Assembly (NCBI RefSeq): GCF_001649575.2
Contig: NC_051439.1
Location: 15,220,512 to 15,284,511, forward strand
Origin: Kryptolebias marmoratus
Taxonomy: Eukaryota; Chordata; Actinopteri; Cyprinodontiformes; Rivulidae
Direction of reading: 5' to 3'
DNA: 64,000 nt
Part shown: one piece after another, positions 1 through 14,200 of the stretch
Position numbering within the stretch: the first letter of the stretch is position 1
How the letters are laid out: each line of letters starts with the position of its first letter
Notes under the pieces: model-generated
What the model saw: the letters and a program-made list of their open reading frames with translations, nothing else
What the model was told of the DNA's origin: nothing
The model's database searches: none
Program-made: the position numbers and the translations under genes

Positions 1-764
1 ACTGTTGAGTGCTCCTACATCTTTGCAAGACAGAATAAAGACTGATGGTAAGAGGGGTTTGTAAGTCTGGAAGCAATCACTAAACAACAAAAGTGACCTG
101 TTGCATGGTAAAAAAAAATCCATTGCTCATTTTTCACATCTTAGGCTATTAAAACCTTAGACAAAGATCACAGACCCAGAAATTCATGTTGGGATAACCC
201 TGCTCTGAGTCACATTTTGAATTCAAATATCCTTAAGCCCAGGTTAGCCTGTAAACTGTCCCCACACTGTAAATATACAGAGTTTAAGTAAAGAGCATAC
301 AGATCATAAACTGCTTGACAGCTTTCATCTTTATGAACTGGAAATCTGTAAACAACAAGCAGTTGCCAGATGTCTGGTACTGATTTTTGTCAACTGGGCA
401 TATTGTTGTAGAAAGTGGGAAAAATCACAAAGACACTTGAAGGAAAAGGGAAAATCCACTGCAAGTTCCAAAAGACTTACTTTTATTCGCAAACAGCTGC
501 TTGGAACAGAAAAGGCATTATTTGGTTTCAGGAGACTGTGTAAAATCACTGTGTTGGTTCCTGGCTTTTCAAATTCAGTATATAACTTCTAATGAACAGT
601 GCAGACATTATGTCATAGGAGCATGTTAGTCCAAGTCAAAAATTATCTTTAAACACACAGAATCACTGGATCACTGTAATATAAAACAGCTGGCTCAAAG
701 TGAAAGCTTTGGTGTGAAAAAAAACTCTAGAGAGCTGGACACAAAGACCCTGACAGTCGCTCAC

Positions 765-3700
765 CTCCACGATGCTGCGCAGGTCTTTGACGTACATGCG
801 CTCTGTCTCAATGATCTCCATGACAACACGGTCCACATAGGTCAGCTTTGGGTTGGGCGCCATTGCATCGGTGACAACAGGTGAGGCGGTGATGTGGGGT
901 AATTTACCACTTGCCGTCCGGCTGGAAGCGGCGTTGTTGTTGTTCCACTGGTTGTTGATCACATCGACCTCCAGCTGTTCCCGCCAGTGACCACGGAAAC
1001 CTGTGAGGATGGGACTCTGATTTCCAACCTGCTTTTTGTTGCCTTCGGCTGGGCTCAGTTCCAGATCTATGTCCTCCTCGCCCGGTATGGGAGGTGTGGT
1101 AGAAGATGGAAGGGTCACTGTACTTCCAAAGAGGCTTTGACTATCACGGGATGAACCAGAGGACAGGGTGGACACCAGGCTCACAGGACGTTGACCCTCT
1201 CCGTCCAGCGGCTCTGCATAAACCTGACTGTAGTAGTCAGGACCCATATCTTCGTAATCCTGGACATGATCGGCGGTGGAGAGAGGTGAGGACAACTGAG
1301 GAGATTCTAGGAACAGAAAAGAGAAACACAGACAAGACAAACTAAATAAAAATGTCAAAACTAGTAAAATAAAGAGAAAGGAAAAATCTACTCTCCAAAG
1401 ACAGATAACGCCTTCAATCCAATCGAATACTGTAGCTTACTGGGTTAAAGAAGCATTGTGAAAACTTTGAACACATTTAGAAGCAAAGGCTCAAATTGGA
1501 TCTAAATGAATATCCCAGCCTCAATGTTTCCTTCAGTCACCAAAATATCAGTGCAACATAATAGAGTGAAGGAAAAGCACCCAAAATAAACATTTTCTCA
1601 TATTTTATGTATGATTAATGTTACTATCAAAATTAGTAGGAAATGATATGAAACCTACTTTTTGCCTTTCACGTTTTAATCATTTATAGAAAGCTTTTAC
1701 AGATCTAAAATTAGACACATAAAACATTTGATTTGCTAAGGAGGAATAGCAATCTTGTTAATTATTATTTGTTACATTTTGCTGTGAATCTCTCAGCTAC
1801 AACGCCTTCCATACTAAAAGATCTTGAATGCCAGACACTTTTGCAATTCTGTTGTATATTATCACATTTAGGCATCTTTCTATAAATTTGAAAGAAGTTT
1901 CATGCTAATATGAATTATTTTAGAAAAACTTATTCCCTTAATGAATGAAGTGTCTCACTAAGTTGCATAGAGACATCTTTAAAGAATAACATCACATAAA
2001 TATGATTATTTAACTGTCCATCAACACTGAAAAGACTTTAATCCACACCAATAAAATACAGCTAAAATGTCTGGGTTTCTACTCCCAGGCTAAAACAACG
2101 GGTAGCGTTGTACAGTAAAAGGGCTGCTACAAATCATTACTGACATGGCCTAATTGCAACACTGTACAGTCTACAGTGGAAAACCCAACTATTTCCTCTT
2201 ATTCTCCTGACTACTGAAGGCTGAACCTTGAATAAACACACCAGCGGGAAACTGATGAGAATTTAAAAAAAAAAAAAAAAGTGGGGTAAAAAGACCAGAA
2301 GCTTTGTTTATATGTCTTCATGGAACTATGTCTGAATTTAAGAGAAATTGAACCCATATTTTGTTTCACACACATCCTGGCCAGATGGGGAATTTTCCTT
2401 AACAGCATTTCCTAAATATATGAACTCATAGCAGTGTGAGAATGGAGCACTGAGCTGCCACTGTGCAGAAAGCTCTGTTTCCTTTAAGGGCAAAGAGGCC
2501 AAAACCATTTCTGCCAAGCTAAAGAAATGGAGCTTTGTCATTTCATTTTACTTCAGACTAATAAATGGAAATCTATGGAGCACAAACCATCATTAAACTA
2601 ATCACTGAAATGTCTCAAGTAAGTGATATTGCCAAGTTAGGATGGAGAGTATAATTTGGTGTTGATAACTTGCAGATGCAACCTACTGTTCTACTCTTAT
2701 TGAGTGTAGACAAGCTTTCAACCTAATTGTCATCATCATTAAACAAGTTTTCATCTTTAAATTAGCAATCCACAGCTTTCAAATAAAGTTAATGTAGTTG
2801 AGAAAATGAAACACAATATTTCACCTTTAAAAAGTTTTCCAACTGGACTTTCTTTCATGCAGATTCTGCAATATTTACAAGGTTCTCACTGGAATAAATT
2901 ATACTACCAGCCCAGTTTTTGGCATCAAACAGAAAAGTGGCCACAGTCGGGGATTTATGAAGACTTAAAAACATTGTGATGTGCAGCTGGATGAAAAGAT
3001 TCACGTGAGAACACAAAATTCCTTTCAAATTCACACAGATTCACACACATCCACCTCTTGGCATCCTTAAACTTTCCATGAGTCAGTACTGTGCTCATGT
3101 TGTTCGTGTTGTTTGAGTTCTTGCTCCACGGTCCACACCAAAGCACAGTTCCCATGCTGAACCTCTCTGGGAGAAACAGATGAGCTGGCAAGCACAAGCT
3201 GACCACGAGAGAAAGCTGTTTACGCTCTGTGACAAATCATAGGGTTCATGGTGTAAAGGGAGTGTAGTGGTGAGTTATTACACTCACAACACCAATATGA
3301 ATTAAGACAAAGCTTCTGCTTCCTTTGCTGCGTTTGTCTGTACTTTTGGTTTTGAGCTTTGCCGTGTTTGGCATGTGGATCTTGCTTCCTTTTTTTCCAT
3401 CGCTTCCTCCCACCCAATATTCCTTTATAATAAAGCTGCAGTGCTGCGGACTGCAAACACTGCCAAGTTAGAAGTACAAAGAGAAACAGCACATTGTGGG
3501 CTAAGGATTGTCCAAACTCAGAGCCATACGTATTGCAAAGAATCACTCTGTGCATCTCCTTTGCAAAACTTCACTGCAAAATAAGCCATGCATAGCTGAC
3601 AGTAAATATTCACATTCTAGGAAAATGTCTGATTTATCTTAAGACTGGAGCTTGTCAGCTTGCCGCTTGAGTTCAGGACAAGCTCAACTTTTTCTGCAGC

Positions 3701-6700
3701 TTTGATTGACCACTTCAGACACTGGCTCCGCAGGCAGGAATTATCTGCAGCTGACACCACACAAACCACATGTTTTGGGGGCAAACGGCTTTGGTGGACA
3801 AGCACTGCCCATGTTATAACAAGCTGCGAAAAAGGAATGCAAATGGCCTGGTTATCTCTGACAAGCTGAATGCCTGGTCCTGTGCAAAGCAGTGCAAAGT
3901 GTTTCCAGTCTGTTTGTTGCTTTGGAAAAACATGAGGTCATCAGCAGTGCAGTCTGCTTCCTCTGTGACTTTCCCTTAATAAAGAAGTACTTTGTCAATC
4001 CATTTCCATCCTATTGTCAATAAATAAAAAAATGAGGAACTACTTCTACTACAGACCAGTGTGTTTTTCTACGTGTTACAATTGCATTTCTTTCACATGT
4101 GTGAATATTTATAATTAATCTTTGAGGGATCTGTAGCCACAGTGGCAAACCCACGGCTATTGCTGTGCCACCCTGCTGTCAGATGTGGAGAGCTGGGAAT
4201 TGTCTGGTGTCAGATTTAGCTTCTCAGAAAAACACGGATTAAAGTACATATTTAAAGAAATAGTGATTATGTTGCACTTTCACAAGGTTCTTTGTTCTGA
4301 CTTCTACATCAGTACTGAGTAATTCTGCGTTCTGGTTTAGCCCTTGTTTGTTTTCCTTTGTTAGTTTAACCTTTTTCTGTGCCTCTGAGGCACTGGGCTA
4401 ATGTTTAATAGTTCAGTACATGAACACATGTAAAATTTTTATTACAATGAATCAACATGTTTTTTAGCTATGGGAACAGATCAAATAAAAGCCTGGCTTT
4501 CTGACTTCTTTAGCACAATTTGTCACAACTAATAACAATAAAAGACAGGAATTAATTTTTAAAGTGCAACTGTGGATAGTTTTTTTTTTGTAACTGCAGA
4601 GAACAGAGAGACCTTTGAAGACTAATCTAAGCCATGTGCTTTCTGCTCAATTAGTAATTAACACAAGTTATCTAATTTTAAGTCTGCATGTTTAAAAAGT
4701 GTAACCGGGGTAAACTACTTTGAGTGCATCAGCTCAGGCTCATCCAAGTTTATCAAATTTGATTCAATCTGCGGTGTACGGTTTTGGATTTGTTTGCACG
4801 CAGTGTTGACATATTGACCCACGTTTTTTAAAAATAACTGAGTGTGTTTACCTGAACACGAGGAAGCTATATTACTAATCCAAAGTTTCAGGAGTGTCGT
4901 TTAAAGTTATTATTATGCCAAGTTATTTTTTCTGGCCTGCTGGCTGTGAGCTAACATAGGGCCAAACCCTTCTTGCTGGAAAGTGCTACAAGCATCAACA
5001 TCTGTTCAATGAGATACTACACCCATTTTAAAGGAATGTTTGCTTTCCACATTTTAAAATTTAAAGACTTCTATCCAAGTAAAATTTGTGAGAACATTTA
5101 CATTTATTGACCTACGAGTTATCTTGCCACATCCCTCCATCAGCTGTTCAATCAAATATACCTGTATGGCCAGTTCAGTATATATTTCATAATAAAATCA
5201 ATTTCAGCCAAGCCCAAAATACAGTTTTCAAATTCACACACTACAGTCTCACAAAGATAAACACACAACACAGGTGCTAACTTACATCCAAACCAAGTAT
5301 AAAGAGTGAGGGTATTATGTAGATTACATTTTACATTATTGAATAAGAGTTTAAAAACTACAACTACAATCAACTAATGGTGACATAAGATGTGAACATC
5401 AGGTGAGCTACTTGAACACTGAGCAGCCTATTAAAGAAATTATTAAGATTCCAGGGGGGAAAAAACCTCCAACCCTTAATTGTAATTCTTTAAATACCCC
5501 CCCCCCCTTGGAGCAAGAGTAACATTTACAAACAAAGGTGTGTTAATAACAGAGTGTGACCACCTTTCTTTTTTGAACCTCCTTGAATCTTAATTTTTGC
5601 GAGCATACTCTTGAATTTAATTCCTCTGCAAAGCTAAGAAAAATTAAACCAAACATGAAACAATATTATGTCTTTATGTGACGAGAAGCAATCGGCGAAT
5701 GCAGAAATTGGATGGATGAGCTTCTTTTTCCATCTGTGAGAGCAGGAAATGGCTCCACAGAGGGGCTCAGTGACTAATCAGTCTAGAACTAGTAATGGTA
5801 AGGCCACACATGTTTATCAGACACTTAACAATGCTGACGGTTCATAAGCTTGTCTGCCTCTGACATCATGGTTCTTTAAATAACACACAGCCTTACAGGG
5901 CAGAACAAGACCGAAAAGAACACTAAGCACCTGATTATTAACTTTTTTAAAAAGCTGCTTTAAAATGCGTGACAGGGATAATCTTTGTCTGAGCGGTTCT
6001 TTTACAGAGACTATGCTTGCATCAAAGGTATTCTTGCATTTTTAGTTAATGACAGACGTACCCATGAAACAAACGTTTCTGCAATAACTCCTACTGACAT
6101 TATCTGGTGTACATCACTGTGTTTCCAGGAACTTGTCTCCAGCTAAAGGTTAACAACTTCTCTGACATCCCTCTGATGAGGCCCAGCATGCAGCAGTGAT
6201 GTTACTTGTTAGTTATATATCTCTGATGAAGACGATGCGACTAGCTTTTCAGATTAATCCATGCAAACCAGCCCCCATGCAAATTCCACACAAGACAAAC
6301 AAAAGCTGTATTTCCTCTGACATTTGAATTTGCCATCTCCATGTGCCTGGCAACATGGGAAGCTCAAAATATTTTTCATGATGCATTACGTAACAAGTGT
6401 GTTTGGCTGAAAGAAACTATTAGGACACGAACAACAGTAATAAAGTCAGTTTAGGATTATGCGTATGTTCCAAACTATCTCACGGAAATATTGTCAAGCT
6501 GCATTAACATGTTTAAAATATCTCATTTAAAGGAAAAAAGTTAATTTAAGTCATTCTTAAAGGGTTTTAATCTGTTAATTCTTGCCTACCTTATCAAGAT
6601 GATCCCATTTTTCCAACGAAGGCAACTGACAAAGCAATGTGCCGGAAAAGGTAGCTTAAAATTTTTCTCATCGCCTTTTCCAATTCCTCCTACAACGATG

Positions 6701-9700
6701 ACTAATCCCAATATGACAAACGATGAGTGCGTTACCTTTCCCAAACAGACACACCTGCGTTCACTATTCAGCTAAACTTAGTAGGAACCCAAGCCTTGCT
6801 TATTCCTGAATTTACTAGTGATAACAAGTTACAGAAAACTTCGTCCTGTGACACACAGTCTGGCTTGAGGGCTTTTGTTTTCTAAGCAAATAAAGTGCAA
6901 AGAAACAGGAACAACACAGGCTGTATCTATACCTGGGATGCAAATTCTTATCTGAAAGTTAAAGAAACCTGCGGCATTTAAAAAAAAAAAGACTTATTCC
7001 AAGAATAACAATATATTAGGTAATAGAAACTAGTCTGAAAGGTATCAGTTACTGTTATCTGTCATTTTCTTCATTTTTCTATATTTTATTAAAGTAGAAA
7101 ACAAGAACAAGTGTGTAGGAGAGGACGGACTAGAAACAAAACATGCCCCTGCCTGCCGGGAGCCACACAGCCATTCCTGCTTGATTCATACTGACTCATT
7201 TATCAAATGATGATGAATCTGAACCGGGAGGACAGTGAATCACAGCTAAACCCACCTTGTGATATTTTTCTATAAAGTACCTGCTGCAACACGACCAGCG
7301 ATGGTCGTCTCAAAAGATTTATTTTTTTATTCCTAAAGGTGCACAGTGGATTACGTCGTTCTTTTTAATACCTACAAGATCCGTTTAAGCACTTTAGGCG
7401 CAAACTAACTAGTTGAATAGGATGATTATTTTTATCCAAAGGGGCAAAAAGCAACAACTATTTCTAACCAGCTTTAGAGGCAACCGCTAATCTGTTAAGT
7501 GATCTGTGTGGAGTGTGTGACCCCGTTTCCCTCAGAGGAGAAAGAGAGGATAATGTTTTGCTCTACACCTTAATCAAGCCCTTCCACCCCTCAAGATCCA
7601 TTCTGAACGTCTGTTTTTTCCAAACTCTCCTTTACAACCTCTGGCAATCTGCTCCTCCCCCAGTGGCTGCTGGGGAACAGGGGAGGTCGTCTGATCTCCT
7701 TAAGAAAACTCCCCACCTGGCAACGGTGAATGACCACCCCTCAGGAGGGCGTGAGGCAGAAGAATAAAGGCTGCCTCAGAGAATTAGGCTTTCGGTTTTC
7801 ACAGACCATTATCAAACAGCGTGAGTCGGAACACCGGTGATCAGAAACTGAGTCCAACGGCCGGGATGGATTTACTCCCTGATGGAGGAAAGAATTCGGG
7901 TCAAGAGTTTATGGTTTTAGGCAGTCTTTCGTATGTACAGGATGGCTGATTTACAGCTGTGCTTTGCCTCACAATGAGCTTTTAATGTTGTGTTAATGAT
8001 TACCCCGGCGGTGTGTAAATAAGCCGCTGTGGACATCAGATGGTGAATACTCACACAGATGCACACAAACTGAACCTGCATTCCTCACTGACACTCAAGG
8101 TCAAAATGTTTCACTGGGAATTTGTAGGGGAATTCTGGTGCTCAGAAGTGAAAATAAAAGTGTATCTTCCTTCAGCAAACTCAACAATCAAGTTAAAGAT
8201 CAAAATACTTTTATCAGTACTTTTTCGGATTTTTATTTTTTTGGAAAAGCTGTCAGAGGTACTTGAGGGACCAAACTATTCCTGCCATCAAACAATCTAC
8301 AAGAAATGTTATCAGCCTCATTTAAACTTTTATATAACAATGCAAAAAGAAAGAAAAAATACTTTAACTCGATTTAGATCATATGTTTCAGACAGACAGA
8401 AGACAAAAGTCCTTAAAAAGTTTAAATTTAATCTTGTAAAACTCCTTTGTTGTTGACTCCTGTTTTGTAAAGGATCCAGACATGTCAGCTGATCTCAGTG
8501 CTGACGTCCACTTTGGAAACTCTTCTGTCAACAATACCAACCCCAATAACTCTCCAGGCCTCCTGCACACAGTGGGACATACTAGATCTGTTTAAAATTC
8601 ACATTTCCTTTAGGCAACACACACCTCGGAGGCGTGAGGCCATTTGTAAACATTCCCACCAATTTGTCAGTCTACGGCCGCCCTGTTAGTAGCCCTCTGC
8701 AGAGTACACAAAGTTTGGAGGCCAGACGGCTGCATGAAGAGCAGAAGGTCAGGGAGGAACACTTCATTTCCTCAACACATCACACTTCATTTTTAAGGCA
8801 CATGCAGCGTTAGAGTGTTATGGTATTTTTCTTCCTCTTTTAGCTTAAATAAAATATATAGTTGAATAAACATCTTCCTCTTTCTTTGTCCGATAATTAT
8901 AATCTAATTAACTAAAACATTATTATTACAGCACTCTCTCTGCAGAACATTTCACGAGGATCCTACTTGCTCATAAAACATCAACTGTGCTGTTGAGGAA
9001 GTTGAGAAACACTTTTTAAAATTCAAATGAGGTTTAAGGAGGCCATCAAAGAGGAACAACGAAAGTATAGAGCCTGTAACTAATGTGGGTAATCCACCAG
9101 AAGAGCTCTATAACAGGATTGTTACTGTGGAAAGCTATAAAATAATTTGCATTGGAATAATCTCTTTAGTGAAGAGTGTCTGAGTTTCATGGCACGATGG
9201 TGGTCAGAGGGCCTGGTGGCGCCGATGTAATGGCAGCCTCACTTCTGTCAGTCTGACCCAGGGCAGATGTGGCTACAATGTAGTTTACCACCATCAGTGT
9301 GTGAATGAGTGGCTGAATGACTGATTGTAGTGTGAAGCGCTTTGGAGTGCTTAGACTTGATAAAGCGCTATACAAGTGCAGGCCATTTAAATATAAAGAA
9401 TGCAATGGTTTATAAATTGAAATTACAATAGCAGCAAGTCATAAAGTAGATTAACTCAAACCTATATATGATTGCAAAGGCTTTCAGTGAGGGTTGGTGA
9501 GTAAATTAAAATCTTTCCTAAACAGGAGTCAATGCAGTCTCACTTGAGGCCGCAAGTGATTAACTCTTCAGGCAATTAGGCAGAGTAAAAGGGTTCCAGT
9601 CGGTGAAGCTCCCCTAACAAGCCCACTCAATGCAGCCAACCCTGCCAGCATCTATCTATGTCCACAAGCCAATGCCCACTGGTCTGGAAAAGCTGCAGTG

Positions 9701-11221
9701 AATGGAGATGATCAGTCAGTCCCCCCAGAACTCCTTTAAAGCTGTACATTCTGCGCACGCAGCTACATTCCTGTTTGGGGTTAAGTAGGTCAGAGAGAAG
9801 CCTTATCTTTAAAGGGAGCTTTTTCATACAGCCTCGGGTCTGTTAATGCCTACTGGAGCCACAGACCAACTTATTGCCTTGACATCCTTTTGTTTTTTAA
9901 TGTTGGATTACATTTCATATATGGGCCACGTGGAGAATATAAGCTCATATTCCACCTGGGTCATGAAAGTTTACCTTTCAAGGAAAGAATGAGGGGTCCC
10001 TTCATAATGTTTGTTGTCTGGTAAAAAAAATATCAAGTGCAAACAAATGAAGGAAACACCCTCAGTTGATGAAAAGGGTTGCATTAATTTGTCTAAAACT
10101 TCATAGTGACATAATCCTGCTTCAAATCCTTCAGAGGAGTTGTAGCTGAATGGTAACAACACCCTCTTTAATGGTTTACCTTGACCAGACAGGGGGTCTT
10201 TCTTTAAGCATGTGCATTCCTTCTTCCTGTTAATAACATCCAATCATCACCTCACACAGACAGCACATTACCAACAGCTCTGCCCCTTCATTACCACCCA
10301 TCCATCAGCAGCAGGGGAGCTGGGTCAGTCACACATTAACTACAACCTGCTCATGAGAAAATTAGTCAAAAAAAGGTTTCAGCTGCAAGTGGGTGTTCTG
10401 TCCTTGCCCATGTGAAATTGCACAAAGCATAAAAGATGAAAAAATGCTGCAGAGTGGCCTTTAGAGGAAATTGAGACAGAATTTGCATGAGGGCGGCACA
10501 CGTCTCCTTTAGCCAAAAGCCTCCTCTGGTCAAAGCCAAACCAAAGAGACAGACGCAGAGGGGAAAAAAGCAAGCATTGACACACTGGTATTCTTCAGCC
10601 AAAGTGGAAGACCAGAGCCAAATGTGTTCAGTAAAGAGGAGAGGAGGGGGAGATAGTGGGTTGAAGGACAGAGCAGGCAAACAGATACAAAGAAGTCCAG
10701 TGTTAATGCAGTGCGACTAAAGATCAAATACATTAAAATAATATGTAATCTAAGTGGCCTCCAGCATACAAGGTCAGCACTGCTGGTTACATAAACCAGC
10801 CTGGTTGTCGGGGATTCTGACACATTCAGATCTGATGTTCAGGGGGTTACAGTTGTATGAAGGGGGTTGGCTGAGCTCCACAGCCAGACAAAGAGCCTCT
10901 CTGCCAGCCGAGTGTGTAGGAGGGGAGTTCACTGCTCTTTCAGCTTGCCTCTCAAAGCTTCTACATTTCCTCTTTTTTTCATTTCAAGCATTTTTTCCTC
11001 TTTACCGCTGCTGCAGACAGTGTTTTATGTTAGCGCACTGTCCTGTGTAACTAGATACAGCAGCCACAAAGAAACCAATCACTAATCAAAATCCATTATC
11101 ATAAAAATGCAGTTTTATTAAAAGCATTTCAGAAAGGGTAGGTCATACCAAATATGAATCCACTGATCTTACCTTCCCCCATTGGGCCCTGGTGGAGAGC
11201 AGAATGGGAGCCTTCTGGCAT
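765..11221 (-). CDS. PLEKHG2/PLEKHG3-like RhoGEF, 5' part only (partial gene)
   Basis: Rho-family guanine nucleotide exchange factor of the PLEKHG group; by family knowledge the DH-PH module activates Rho GTPases at the actin cortex. Two coding exons on the minus strand are supported. The first (11173-11234) carries the ATG at 11221-11219 and begins MPEGSHSALHQ. The second (765-1306) follows an intron of 9.9 kb. Their phases join exactly: one G carried over plus AA makes Glu, giving MGE-ESPQLSS. Exon two has a Ser/Thr-rich stretch (RPVSLVSTLSSGSSRDSQS, like the PLEKHG3 N-terminus), then LTYVDRVVMEIIETERMY and KDLRSIVE, the start of the DH domain, and ends at a GTGAGC donor. The remaining exons lie beyond base 1. 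The MPEG start resembles PLEKHG2 while the Ser-rich segment resembles PLEKHG3, so the paralogue is not settled. Confidence 0.82.
1307..11172. other. Large first coding intron of the PLEKHG-like gene
   Basis: No convincing exon was seen in these 9.9 kb. The open frames here are short, lack family resemblance and are not flanked by paired splice sites. Visible content is simple A- or T-rich tracts (for example near 2264-2280) and one fish-type interspersed repeat (9187-9405). The 1-764 stretch is the next intron of the same gene and also looks empty. Confidence 0.6.
9187..9405 (+). repeat. Fish interspersed repeat ending in a GCGCTATACAAGTGCAG block
   Basis: The block contains GTGTGTGAATGAGTGGCTGAA, then TGATTGTAGTGTGAAGCGCT, then GATAAAGCGCTATACAAGTG. 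I recognise this as a very common interspersed sequence in teleost intergenic DNA. The open frame across it on the minus strand is a by-product. I do not know the formal family name. Confidence 0.6.
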
Positions 11222-11234
11222 GGCACGAAAGCCT

Positions 11235-14200
11235 CTGGAGTTGACAAAACAAAACATAAAAAATACTCAGACATGATCCAGACATTTCACGTCAAGACTT
11301 ACAGTAAATACAGTGAAGCAGTGTTTATCATTTTTGCTCGGCTGAGTTCTTTGCAACATAAACTGACTCATCTTTCTCTCTTGACTGCACACAGTCAGCT
11401 CGGCTCTTATATAAAAGGGAAATTCTTCCCATTCCGCTGCTCTGTGTTGGCTCAGGCTTGCTACTCTGTAATGCATATTGAAGTTAGAGCTGAGGTATGT
11501 GGAGGAAACTGTGATATAAGCTGATGCTAAGCAGTGCAGAAAGACCAGGAGTGAGTCCAATGTGACATTGAAGCGACTTGGTAGTATTAAAAGTATTTAA
11601 CTTTCTATGTAATGGTTGTGTGAATACTATACACACTAATAATTGATATTTTTAATAAACAGGTTAACATTATCACTTAAGCTTTGTATGGTTGTTCAAA
11701 TCTGTTAAGCATTTCCTGCCACATCAAATCACTTATTAAAAGTCCAAGAATCTAGTGGGATTACAGGTTCACCTCATGTGGCAATTACTTTTCTAATCCT
11801 CTCAATGATGAGCTGTATCCCCTTGGAACCACTGTGCTGCCACATTCTCACAACTTACTTTCAGTCTCCTTACAGCAAATTACCGTACTGCATGAGAACT
11901 AGTCCCTCTATGATTCCCGGTGAGCCCAGAGCCTTTTAAACATCACATTCTTGGGTCAGTTAGATCTGAGGAGCAGGAATTCTTCAAGGATTAGGATGGG
12001 CATTGTTCCTGTCGGATCTGCTGGCCACTGTGCCGAGCTAACAGCCGGACCAGCCGGGGCCAAACGGAGCACATTGCCAGGAGGTTCACCAATTAAGATG
12101 TGTAGGAATGCAAGGATAAAAGTCATGGAGAAGGATGTGGACATTAGAATCACTGCTTCACTATAGGGGTTCCTCCAGCTGCAGCCCAAACTAGGGTACA
12201 TAAATCTTGTGAATTCTGTTGATCTGTTGATATCATTTTTTTGCTATAATGAAATCCTTTCTAAATAAAATATAAGGTTGATGGACTCATCAACTCTTCA
12301 CTTTTTCTTTATATTCCCCAGTTCAGAAAAAAAGTACTATGAAGCAATATTTTTTACCAGAGGAGTTCATTTGTTTGCATCTCTCACATGTGCAAATAGA
12401 CAATGTGCAAAAATCACTATATAATGTAAATGTAACAAATGGAAAAGAGAAAGAAATACTAAATTTGCACTGGTATGAGCATGACTGTACCTTTGTAAAC
12501 AGAAGGCACTATATCTCAGGTTCTGACATTTGTATAAACAAAAAAAGATGATCAATCTAGCCAACATCACAACATCCACTATCTTGATTTTGAGTAAAAT
12601 CTATAACAAATGATTAAAACATTTGAGTATCATTTGTGCTGCTCTCCATTCTTTGTATGTTAATTAATCAAGCTTGGTGTAAAGCCTCATTTTAAAGTGG
12701 TAACTTAGTTTGTGAAACATGCAGGAGATGGAGTAACATCTAATGGACGATTCTGAACTTATCTGAGTGAACAGTGACCTTGTAAAGTCCACAGATAATC
12801 CCACCTACTACAACCTCTGAGCTGACCCAGCCTAATGACCACACCAAAAACTATGCTAATCTGTCTTAGGTCATTGAGAGTCCAGACTGAAAAGAATGGG
12901 CTCAAACCTAAAAACACTTCAGACGTCTGGGTCTCAAAAATGGCTTTTCAATGTCTTACCAAAGGCTGTTGGTAGATGTAGAGAAACCATTTGAATAAAG
13001 ACAGTTAAAGTAGTTTTAAATAATCTTACCAGACAAAATAGTCTTGAGAAAAAAAATTCAACAATCATAACTCAATGGTTTCAGCTACTATTTGCCCACA
13101 CATGGCAATTTCGATTCCCCTGTTTTCCTAGGGAGGGGGCAAGGCCAAATCTGTAATCCTAAAGAAAACACTACATACAGGCTTACATTCATGCCAGCCT
13201 GACCACCTGTGCTTGAACTAAATGCTATTTCACACAAATGGAGATCATTTGGTTCCCACAGCTGACGACTGCATTACCCGCAGCATGAACCTCCCGCATG
13301 GGAATCTGCAACTTCTCCTCTTAATTGAAGACAGATGCCACAAAGGCCAATCTAATGTTTATTAAAAGGAAAACCTGCAAAGGACCATTCCTCTTAGGAG
13401 TTGATAAGCTTCATTGTTTTTTATGAATTGATATTTGTTTTTGCACGGAGCGGTCTTTAACTTCAGGCAGTCAGAGCCTGAAATCCCGTCTTTAAACAAA
13501 ATAAACAGATGATTAAGAGGGGGTGAAGATCTGGGCCAAGATACATCACTCATGTGGAAATTTATACAACACGTATGTTAAAAGCATTACTCTAACAAAA
13601 TATACACATAAGTGTGTTTTCATTAAGCCAGGATCTTCAACTTGTCATGTGATAGGAAAACTGTCCTTTGGGGGTGATGGCTATCTGGAGTTTTCTTTTT
13701 TTTTTCTTCTTAAATCGACAGCCGGCGTAGGTTATGAAAGAAGTGAAACCAGGGGAGCATGTCTGCAGAGGAAAACACAACTTCTCATATTACAGGGATA
13801 TACCACTTTCATTGTCTCCTCTAGAGGGTTTACAGAAATCACAGATCAGTAAATAAGGATGTGATATCAGATTTAACCAAAACACGACTAGGTTAAAGTT
13901 TTCCATATGGCTCAGATGCTTAGGGTTGTTGTGAGAATGTAAAGGTAGTGGAAAGCATGACATTCTACATGTTCATAGCCCCAGTGCATGGCTATTTTAT
14001 TCTGCAATTCTTCATCTGTTAATGAAAACTTATCAGCAGGACTTTGACTTTTTTTTTTTACTGTTTGGTATTAACAGTTTTTCATATGAAAAATATTCTT
14101 AACAGAATATAATTTAAGACAGTTTTGGCTTGAAGCCCTCAAATAATTAAACTGACTTTGAAAATAAATTTGAGACCAGAGCTAAATAAACTTGTTTTAT

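Noticed and set aside
7513..7767. An 84-codon frame in the PLEKHG-like intron
   Set aside because: No family resemblance and no matching splice sites.
8040..8456. A 138-codon frame containing FRSYVSDRQ, reminiscent of LINE reverse transcriptase
   Set aside because: Only one short motif matches and the flanking residues do not. Too weak to call a mobile element.
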